Positions 1 through 5,885 of a stretch of 64,000 nt of DNA are shown one piece after another. The stretch's first letter is position 1, and each line of letters starts with the position of its first letter. A program made the position numbers and the translations under genes. The stretch lies in the NCBI GenBank assembly GCA_046538105.1, contig JBKHJO010000002.1:1-64000 (forward strand), read 5' to 3'. This DNA is from JAWLEV01 sp046538105. Its GTDB lineage: Bacteria; Chloroflexota; Anaerolineae; UBA1429. The notes beneath the pieces are model-generated. The model was not told the origin of the DNA. It did no database searches and saw nothing but the letters and a program-made list of their open reading frames with translations.

Positions 1-3
1 ATT

Positions 4-56
4 CCCTCTCCCAGATGCGGGAGAGGGGGCGAAGCAGACGCTTCGCCCCTACGGGG
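4..56. repeat. Run of three short perfect hairpins (REP-like)
   Basis: Three palindromes follow each other without gaps: CCCTCTCCC pairs with GGGAGAGGG (4-12/19-27), GGGGCGAAGC pairs with GCTTCGCCCC (26-35/40-49), and CCCC pairs with GGGG around TAC (46-56). Neighbouring stems share bases, so they are mutually exclusive in part. Such GGGCGAAGC/GCTTCGCCC units look like dispersed intergenic repeats. A single window cannot show the copy number. Confidence 0.5.
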
Positions 57-122
57 CCAAAGAGAGGGACACAGATCAAATGCCTTTCTGTGTAAATCGG
101 CGTGCATCTGCGTCTATCCCAT

Positions 123-151
123 TTGCATTAGAACAAATGTTCTGCTATAAT
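123..151 (+). promoter_or_regulatory. Promoter with embedded LexA-type palindrome
   Basis: TTGCAT, a 17-bp spacer and a perfect TATAAT. The spacer holds AGAACAAATGTTCT (130-143), whose core GAAC-AAAT-GTTC fits the Gram-positive SOS (Cheo) box GAACRNRYGTTC exactly. A repressor bound there would cover the polymerase site. The sequence match is direct; SOS control is inferred. Confidence 0.6.
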
Positions 152-204
152 ATCCCCATCTGCAATCCGGCAGATATATAATAGGGATCCATGGGGACCG
201 GGAG

Positions 205-363
205 ATGACGCGCATCATGCAGACGATCCACAGAAGCGCCCACGCGAATCGCAGGGCCAATCTGGCCCAAGACATGCCTTGTGGCCCGGGAGAAGGTGCA
301 TGCTGGTACTGCGACGTCTGCGAGAAGGTGTTTGAGGCGGAAAAGTATAGGGGGAGAGAATAG
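205..363 (+). CDS. Possible 52-aa Cys-rich (zinc-ribbon-like) protein
   Basis: This 52-codon frame follows the promoter with the SOS-type palindrome by about 50 nt. The protein is basic in its first half and has a cluster CWYCDVCEKVF near residues 33-43, with a further Cys at residue 26. The spacing C-x2-C-x2-C suggests metal binding. I recognise no family. A GGGG tract about 8 nt before the ATG may act as ribosome binding site, because the nearer GGGAG abuts the start codon. It is too short to be certain; it could be a chance frame, but a consensus promoter leads straight into it and no other gene lies on that strand. Confidence 0.4.
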   Translation: MTRIMQTIHRSAHANRRANLAQDMPCGPGEGACWYCDVCEKVFEAEKYRGRE

Positions 364-370
364 CGTGCCA

Positions 371-423
371 GGGGTACGGCCCGTGGGGTCTTTATGTCAA
401 ACCATTCCGTCGCGCCGTACCCC
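371..423. other. Long-loop inverted repeat between convergent genes
   Basis: GGGGTACGGC (371-380) pairs perfectly with GCCGTACCCC (414-423) across a 33-nt loop, just beyond the end of the minus-strand phosphatase-like gene and after the small plus-strand frame. It has no U-tract. It may help transcription termination on either strand. Confidence 0.3.
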
Positions 424-459
424 CCGATTACGAAACGAACCCATTTTCTGTCCCCCGTC

Positions 460-2070
460 TCAGTCGTACCGCACCCTGTCGGTGACGTCGACAAAGGCAT
501 AGGGGTGCAGGGTGTTCTCGATGATGTAGCACCTGTCCTCCACCAGGCCATGATCGGTGCCGAAATAGTGGTCAAAGATGACCCGAAAGGTGTTGACGGG
601 GGTGATGGAGGGATAGAGGATCTCTTTTGCATCCACGCCCGGCAGGTGATAGGCGTTGAGGATGCGCATATGGGTCCGGATGGCCTCGTCGTCCAGTTGG
701 CGCCAATCGGTGTCCGCCCCGCCATATTCGAGATGGAAGGGAATAAAAGGGCCCTCGTCCGACTGCAGGATGATGATGGGCGGGCGCTCGGACCTCTCCA
801 GGATCTGATCGATGAGCCAGGCCATCCTTTCGTTGGCAAAGGCCAGTTGGCTCAGATATTTCTCGGGCTCGGTCATCCCGGCCTCCTCCTCCTGGGTGAG
901 CCTTCCCCCGTGGGGCTCGAACACGTAGGGATGATGGGGGAGGAGAAAATGGGCAAAGACGAATTGGGGGCCCTCTTTCTCCGGCACCCGGGCCAGGGCG
1001 TCGAACTTGTTCTCAATGGCCCGTCGCTGCATCTCGCGCTCGTTGTGAAGGAGATTCAACTCCACGCCGATGGGCTCCAGCAGGGTGGTCTGATACAGCA
1101 TCATGGAGAACTCGGCCGGCCACACGACAAAGTTGGTGTCCGCGTGGCGGTTATAGCGCGTCGGCTCCCACCCCGTCCCCAGGTGAGTGAACGTATATCC
1201 CCTGGCCTTGAGAAAGCGCCACACCTGGTAATCCTGCAGCATCTCAAAGAGGGGGGTGTGATCGGTGGCATCCCTTCCCAGTTCGTCGGCCAGGTAGGTC
1301 AGATGCTTCATGTTCAGGGAGGAGGACAGGGAAAGAAAGGTCTTGGGATAGTTGGCCACACTCTCGTCCGCGACGTAGAATCCCTCATCGGTCAAATGGT
1401 CGACGAACTCGCTGTTATCGAAGCCGAACTGCTCCTCCAGGGTGCTGGCACTGGCGTACCTGTCCAGGATGATATAGTAGATGTCGGGGGGATTCTCGTA
1501 TGCCCCCTCCCCCGGGTTGGCCCGCACGTCCCTGTCCGCCGGCGTCGGGGCGGCCGAGCGCGCCATGCGCCGCGTCTCGAACTCGTAGGTCCCCACCGTG
1601 ACGAGCGAGGGCACGAGCAGGGCCAGGGCCACCACGTTGAGGAGCGCCGTCCACCTCCGGGCATCGCGAATGCGGAGGGTCAGATAGACGCTCCCGGCGA
1701 ACAGGATGGCCCAGGCGAGGAACATATAGCCGTGGCGAAAGCCGTCCCCCAGGCGCTCCTCCACCTCATGGGCGATATGGCCATAGGAAAAAAAGAGGAC
1801 CAAAAAGAGGGACACGATGATCCCCGCCCTCCGGGCATCCTTGAGGACCCTGCCCAGGATCAGCAGGGCCAGCCCCGTAAAGCCCAACACCACCGCCGAG
1901 GGCAACAGGGTCTCGGAGATAAAGACCATCTCTATATTGTGGGCGAACAGAAAGGCGATGGGGGATATGGCCAGCAAAAAGGGATGTATAATCGGGGATT
2001 TCTTTATGAGGCGCGTTTCCCTTCCATCAGATAGAGGCTTCTCTCCGTCCCCTTTAATTTTTCCGAGCAT
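460..2070 (-). CDS. Membrane alkaline-phosphatase-fold (sulfatase-like) enzyme
   Basis: Predicted 536-aa protein with about four to five membrane helices in residues 28-160, followed by a large extracellular domain. The domain opens with DIYYIILDRY (D203 as likely metal ligand), has a candidate Thr nucleophile in NYPKTFLSLSS (about T244), a His-rich stretch LLPHHPYVF and a late SDEGP, as in the sulfatase/LTA-synthase-type branch of the alkaline phosphatase superfamily. It probably transfers or removes a phosphate-linked group at the cell surface; the substrate is unknown. It is the last gene of a three-gene operon. Its first ATG lies 67 bp inside the upstream methyltransferase gene and has only a weak ribosome binding site, so the start is uncertain. 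Confidence 0.7.
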   Translation of the reverse strand: MLGKIKGDGEKPLSDGRETRLIKKSPIIHPFLLAISPIAFLFAHNIEMVFISETLLPSAVVLGFTGLALLILGRVLKDARRAGIIVSLFLVLFFSYGHIAHEVEERLGDGFRHGYMFLAWAILFAGSVYLTLRIRDARRWTALLNVVALALLVPSLVTVGTYEFETRRMARSAAPTPADRDVRANPGEGAYENPPDIYYIILDRYASASTLEEQFGFDNSEFVDHLTDEGFYVADESVANYPKTFLSLSSSLNMKHLTYLADELGRDATDHTPLFEMLQDYQVWRFLKARGYTFTHLGTGWEPTRYNRHADTNFVVWPAEFSMMLYQTTLLEPIGVELNLLHNEREMQRRAIENKFDALARVPEKEGPQFVFAHFLLPHHPYVFEPHGGRLTQEEEAGMTEPEKYLSQLAFANERMAWLIDQILERSERPPIIILQSDEGPFIPFHLEYGGADTDWRQLDDEAIRTHMRILNAYHLPGVDAKEILYPSITPVNTFRVIFDHYFGTDHGLVEDRCYIIENTLHPYAFVDVTDRVRYD

Positions 2071-3398
2071 CGTATGATGAAATACTCACTAAAGGCATCC
2101 TCAAAATGTTGCTGTGTGTAATGGAAAAAGATATCCTCCCTGGTGGACAGCAGTCGCTGCACCTGGGAGTCGCCCTTGGGCACGAACTCGATGACGAGAG
2201 AGCGGCAGATCCTGCTGAAAAAGCCAGCGATACGATCCAGGGGCAGATTGTTGGAGATGGCCAGGTGGTGGATGAGGGCCAGGGCAAAGACCGTATCGGC
2301 CGGGCCGCGCTCCAACAGGGAGGCCCGCTCCTCGTTCTCCCAACCGATGCCGGGGCTCGGATTCGTGAGATCGAGGAACAGGGGGAGGATGTGATTCTCC
2401 TCTTCTTTGACGCATCGAAGATAGTTCCGCTCCACAGCGGCGGGATCCACATCGAAGGAGAGGGTGTGTATCCCCCTCTCGCTGGCGAGGCGACTGAACA
2501 GCCCCACATTCGCCCCCAGATCCCAGACGCTCTCCGGTTCGATCTCGCTCAGGAACTGGGCCACGAGCCCCTTTTTGTGCTGGAGCGCTTTCGGAGGGTA
2601 ATTGGTCTCCTCATAGTAATCGGCCCACTCTGTGCCCCGGGGCGCCCACGTCAATCGCTCGACGGCGGATTTCAGACCATCGACGAGCCCCCGAAAGGAC
2701 AGCCGCCCCATCTCGCGCCTCTCCGTGTCCACAGTTTTGTCAGCGAAGCGTTTTTGCGCTCTGGCGTGGAGGTGAATGTGGGAAAGCAGGGAAAAGACAA
2801 AACAGGTGCGCAAGGGAAGCAGCGAACTGGCCAGATCCAGGGGCACACCGTCAATATGGACGCGCAACAACTGGTTGAGTCGCACGTCCCGGTAGCTCAT
2901 CAACGCCAGGGGCGCCAAAAAGTGCTGGCAGAACTGCCGATAGGCGACCCAGGGCTCCCCCTCGCGATACTTTTCAAAAGAGAGGGTATCGATGAGTATG
3001 GGGCTGCCCTCCCTGAACTGGATGTTGTAGGCGCTGGCATCCTTCAGGGACATGCCAAACTCAAAGGCCCGCTCTTGAATCTTTAGCGTGGTCAGCGCCG
3101 CGTCCTTTAACTGGCTGAAACACCACTCGTAGGGATAGGAGATAAAGGGCAGGCGCTCGGGCCTGATGACCTTGAAAGCCGGGTCGGGTTCCGGGCCCGC
3201 GACATCCACCTCCTCGTGGGGGATCAGGAGCCCATCTTTTACAAGGGCCTCGTAAAGGCCGGAATCCATCAGGTGGGTGTAATTTTCCCCGTATACGGCG
3301 TTTACCTGGCGATAGATCTCGCCGTCCCGATAAAAGAGAAAGCCGCTGGGGTCCCGAAACGAGGACGAAACCCGGCCCTCAGTCCTGCGCTTTTTCAT
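2004..3398 (-). CDS. SAM-dependent methyltransferase with kinase-like N-terminal part
   Basis: 464-aa protein. Residues 291-299 read VWDLGANVG, a class I methyltransferase motif I, followed by the acidic SFDVD strand (about 314-318), so the C-terminal third should bind SAM. The N-terminal part has LKDASAYNIQF and PILID (D120, N125, D137), an arrangement like the catalytic loop and metal site of kinase-fold enzymes, which suggests a kinase-like or pseudokinase domain. The start at the Met after a GGGGGG tract fits the 20-bp overlap with the preceding small gene; an upstream in-frame Met would run deep into that gene. It lies between a small membrane protein and a phosphatase-fold enzyme, so it may modify an envelope glycan or lipid carrier (inference). 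Confidence 0.7.
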   Translation of the reverse strand: MKKRRTEGRVSSSFRDPSGFLFYRDGEIYRQVNAVYGENYTHLMDSGLYEALVKDGLLIPHEEVDVAGPEPDPAFKVIRPERLPFISYPYEWCFSQLKDAALTTLKIQERAFEFGMSLKDASAYNIQFREGSPILIDTLSFEKYREGEPWVAYRQFCQHFLAPLALMSYRDVRLNQLLRVHIDGVPLDLASSLLPLRTCFVFSLLSHIHLHARAQKRFADKTVDTERREMGRLSFRGLVDGLKSAVERLTWAPRGTEWADYYEETNYPPKALQHKKGLVAQFLSEIEPESVWDLGANVGLFSRLASERGIHTLSFDVDPAAVERNYLRCVKEEENHILPLFLDLTNPSPGIGWENEERASLLERGPADTVFALALIHHLAISNNLPLDRIAGFFSRICRSLVIEFVPKGDSQVQRLLSTREDIFFHYTQQHFEDAFSEYFIIRCSEKLKGTERSLYLMEGKRAS

Positions 3399-3615
3399 GC
3401 CCCCCTTTTCCAGAGAACCGGTTTCCGAAAAAGCCCTTGATCTCTTTCCAGAACAACTTGATGGCGAATCCCAGCCCAAACAGGATGGCGATAAGCAACT
3501 GCAGGATGTAACTGCCCGTGCCCGGATCGAGATAGGCGTGGGCGGGACGAGGCAAGAGCAAGGAGACCGCGACGAGGACCCCGAGCACCTTTACAAAGGA
3601 CGCAAGATGTTCCAT
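3379..3615 (-). CDS. Small exported membrane protein with YLDPGTGSY motif
   Basis: 78-aa protein with a signal-like hydrophobic N-terminus ending in AHA, then YLDPGTGSYILQ, a second hydrophobic stretch and a basic tail KLFWKEIKGFFGNRF. The Y-x-D-P-G-[ST]-G-S motif is, from memory, typical of a widespread family of tiny uncharacterised membrane proteins that often lie beside methyltransferase and sulfatase-like genes. It is the first gene of the operon, with an AGGGGAG ribosome binding site and a TATAAT box 35 bp upstream. Its stop overlaps the methyltransferase start, which suggests translational coupling. Function is unknown. Confidence 0.7.
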   Translation of the reverse strand: MEHLASFVKVLGVLVAVSLLLPRPAHAYLDPGTGSYILQLLIAILFGLGFAIKLFWKEIKGFFGNRFSGKGGHEKAQD

Positions 3616-3649
3616 TATACTCCCCTGCCACTATGACACTGCTAGCAAC

Positions 3650-3655
3650 ATTATA
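3650..3655 (-). promoter_or_regulatory. -10 box of the three-gene operon
   Basis: A perfect TATAAT on the minus strand, 35 bp before the start of the YLDPGTGS gene. No convincing -35 hexamer was seen at 16-18 bp. Confidence 0.4.
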
Positions 3656-3690
3656 GCACATGGCGAGGGCCCGTAAAATATCCAAAAGCC

Positions 3691-3719
3691 TTGTCATGGA
3701 TGGGAGATTGTTGTATATT
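3691..3719 (+). promoter_or_regulatory. Promoter of the LiaF-like membrane gene
   Basis: TTGTCA, a 17-bp spacer and TATATT, ending 36 bp before the ATG. It lies about 35 bp from the -10 box of the divergent operon, so the two transcription units share a compact control region. Confidence 0.6.
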
Positions 3720-3755
3720 TCGGGCAGTTGGGAAGACAGAAATAAGGAGAATACC

Positions 3756-4415
3756 ATGAGGCGTGATTGGCCCGCTCTGATCTTTGGCCTGCTGCTGGTC
3801 CTGCTGGGGGCCCTGTTGTTGCTGCAGAACCTGGGCATCCTGCCCTTTTGGACCATCATCTGGATCGTGCTCTTTGCCGCCGGCGGCGTGGCCCTGCTGT
3901 ACATCTTTTTTTCCGACCCGGAAAAGTGGTGGGCGCTGATCCCGGGGTTTATCCTCCTGGGCATCTCGGCGCTGATCCTGCTGGGGGAGTTCTTTCCCGC
4001 CGCGGAGGACACCATAGGCGGTCCCTTCTTCCTGCTGGCCATCTCGGCCAGTTTCTGGATCATCTACCTGATACACAGGGAGCACTGGTGGGCCATCATC
4101 CCGGGCGGGGTGCTGCTGAGCGTGGCCGTCGTCGCGGCCCTCGAGAATGTGGCCCTGGGATTTGACCCCGGGGGCATCGTGCTCCTGGGCATCGGCCTGA
4201 CCTTTCTCCTGCTGGCCATGGTGCCCATAGAGGGGATGCGCATGCGCTGGCCCCTCATCCCCGGGGGCATCCTCCTGCTCATAGGCATCGTGGTCATGGC
4301 CGGGGAGGTAGCCGTCCTGCAGTATGTGTGGCCCGCGGCCCTCATCCTGGGCGGCCTCTACCTGGTGGTGCGGAACTTTGGGGCGCCCTCACAGCCCCAG
4401 GACCCAGAGGCCTGA
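3756..4415 (+). CDS. Multi-pass membrane protein, LiaI/LiaF-like repeats
   Basis: 219-aa, extremely hydrophobic protein built from repeated blocks of the type LIFGLLLVLLGALLLLQN, WWALIPGFILLGISALIL, WWAIIPGGVLL and WPLIPGGILLLIGIVV. These resemble the small two-helix modules found in LiaI/LiaF and related envelope-stress membrane proteins. About eight to ten helices are likely, with almost no soluble part. The start was chosen at the ATG preceded by AAGGAGA; a longer in-frame reading lacks a ribosome binding site and would cover the promoter. It is transcribed alone and ends before a hairpin. A sensory or structural membrane role is a guess. Confidence 0.65.
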   Translation: MRRDWPALIFGLLLVLLGALLLLQNLGILPFWTIIWIVLFAAGGVALLYIFFSDPEKWWALIPGFILLGISALILLGEFFPAAEDTIGGPFFLLAISASFWIIYLIHREHWWAIIPGGVLLSVAVVAALENVALGFDPGGIVLLGIGLTFLLLAMVPIEGMRMRWPLIPGGILLLIGIVVMAGEVAVLQYVWPAALILGGLYLVVRNFGAPSQPQDPEA

Positions 4416-4433
4416 TCCCCAAAGCGTAAAGGT

Positions 4434-4464
4434 GGCGCATCGGGGATATGATCCCCGATGCGCC
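4434..4464. terminator. 14-bp perfect hairpin, interrupted terminator
   Basis: GGCGCATCGGGGAT and ATCCCCGATGCGCC flank a 3-nt ATG loop. It lies between convergent genes and could stop transcription from both sides, although no U-tract follows. The last 8 bases of the right arm are the target duplication of the insertion that begins at the next base. Confidence 0.5.
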
Positions 4465-4810
4465 GGGTGCACGCAAACGTTACAGATGACTCGCCATCCC
4501 TCGTCCGCGCAGGCGGACGACTGGCCGAATGGCCTCACGATCTGGCTTCAGACGGCGAAAGCGGGCCACCTGCGGTGGTCTGGGAAATAGACTATGCCTA
4601 TTCCCTTGCAGAATGGCAATGCCATTCTGCACTATTGGTCAAAGCTCCTTTGGGGCTATTCTTTGGCCCAGCGCCAAGGCGCTGGGCGCCGGGCGTCGAC
4701 CTGCGTCGACGCGTCTGGGTAGCGCCCAAGGCCGCACTTGTGCTATTCCTGTCCCATCAGTTTCTTCTTTGCAGAATGTCCGGTCAGTCTAACAGACTTT
4801 GCCTGCACCC
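4465..4810. mobile_element. 346-bp MITE-like insertion with 8-bp target duplication
   Basis: The ends are inverted repeats: GGGTGCACGCAAA at the left and, reverse-complemented, GGGTGCAGGCAAA at the right (12 of 13 match). Directly outside both ends stands GATGCGCC (4457-4464 and 4811-4818), an 8-bp target duplication. No transposase frame fits inside. The interior holds many palindromes, including TGCAGAATGGCA/TGCCATTCTGCA, GCCCAGCGCC/GGCGCTGGGC and GCGTCGAC/GTCGACGC. Removing the element restores a 15-bp perfect hairpin between the convergent genes, which fits insertion into an existing terminator-like site. The source family is unknown; an 8-bp duplication is shared by several IS families. 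Confidence 0.7.
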
Positions 4811-4836
4811 GATGCGCCACACCTCAGGCCGGAACG

Positions 4837-5718
4837 CTAGCCCAGCAGGGTCTCCTCCTCTTCGCCTTCCTCATCCTCAAAGCCCCACTCCCAGGTGAGG
4901 TGTCCGCCCAGTTTGTTATCCTCCAGCCACTGCATAAAGTCGTCCACGATGGACCGCGTCCACTGGGTGTCCATCTGGCTGGAGTTATAGATGCCCTCTC
5001 GCAGGCGCCGGTGGCTGAAACGCTCCCGCAGGTGGGTGCGCTCCGAGTGCTCCACCACGTCCCGGGCCAGGTGCGGGGGAATAAAGAGGACGCCCGTGGG
5101 GGTGCCCAGCACCACGTCGCCGGGCATGCAGGTGGCCTCGCCGATGTGGCAGGGGACGTTCATGCCCACGAGAGTCACGTCGCGAATGCCCGTGGGGTCC
5201 CAGCCCCGGCAAAAGGTGTTGAACCCGTCGATCTCCATGATCTGCTGGGCGTCGCGGATGCCACCATCGATCACCTGGCCGCGGCCGGTGCGCGAGGCGA
5301 TGGCGGTGGAGAGGTTGGCCCCCGAGTAGGTGCCCTTGTATACCTTGCCAAAGAGGTCGATGACGATGACGTCGTCCTTGACCAGGGTCTCAATGACCCA
5401 GGAGTTCATGGCCCCGATGCGCCCCTCCTCCTCGTGGCCGTACTCCATCAAATAGTCGTGCAGGTCCGGGCGACGGGGCACCATGACGCCGGTCACGGCG
5501 CGGCCGACGAGGATGCGGTCCGGATGCATGATATTCCAGCCCCCCTCGAACTGGAACTGGTAGCCGTTGCGCCACAGCACGGACCAGGCCTCCTCGGTGA
5601 TGACGTTCTCCATGCGTGTGAGGATGTCGTCGGGCACCCTGGGCCTGCCGTCCTCAAAGCGCTCTCCCTCCCACAGGGGGGTCAGTTGAATGATATCTTT
5701 TTTGCAGTTAAACTCCAT
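4837..5718 (-). CDS. RraA-family protein (aldolase/RraA-like fold), long form
   Basis: 293-aa protein with the RraA family core: GANLSTAIASRTGRGQVIDG, then GIRD, where canonical proteins have the G-x-x-x-A and V-x-D-G-x-x-R-D substrate and metal site, and later MPGDVVLGTPTGV. Family members are divalent-metal 4-hydroxy-4-methyl-2-oxoglutarate/oxaloacetate aldolases or RNase E inhibitors; the core is about 160 aa, so this one carries long extensions at both ends and an acidic Glu-rich tail. The older label dimethylmenaquinone methyltransferase is not supported by any SAM motif. AAAGGAG precedes the start. It stands 167 bp downstream of the CHAT gene on the same strand and may have its own promoter. 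An aldolase acting on a sugar-acid derivative is likeliest. Confidence 0.7.
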   Translation of the reverse strand: MEFNCKKDIIQLTPLWEGERFEDGRPRVPDDILTRMENVITEEAWSVLWRNGYQFQFEGGWNIMHPDRILVGRAVTGVMVPRRPDLHDYLMEYGHEEEGRIGAMNSWVIETLVKDDVIVIDLFGKVYKGTYSGANLSTAIASRTGRGQVIDGGIRDAQQIMEIDGFNTFCRGWDPTGIRDVTLVGMNVPCHIGEATCMPGDVVLGTPTGVLFIPPHLARDVVEHSERTHLRERFSHRRLREGIYNSSQMDTQWTRSIVDDFMQWLEDNKLGGHLTWEWGFEDEEGEEEETLLG

Positions 5719-5885
5719 CGTCTCTTACTCCTTTAGTCGAATCGCGTTACAAATGGACAAATCCCCGTACAGACCAACCTTTTTTCAACCCCGATATGCA
5801 CGCCCCTTTCCTCATCCGCGCCTCGTTCTCGTGCAGGCCATTGTACACAAGACCCGTCTCCAGGCAAAATAGCCCCGGGTGGCCG

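Noticed and set aside
394..2034. Long plus-strand open frame opposite the phosphatase-like gene
   Set aside because: It mirrors the real minus-strand gene in GC-rich DNA; its translation has no domain and repetitive low-complexity composition.
2106..3086. Plus-strand open frame opposite the methyltransferase gene
   Set aside because: Antisense shadow; the minus-strand frame has clear SAM motifs.
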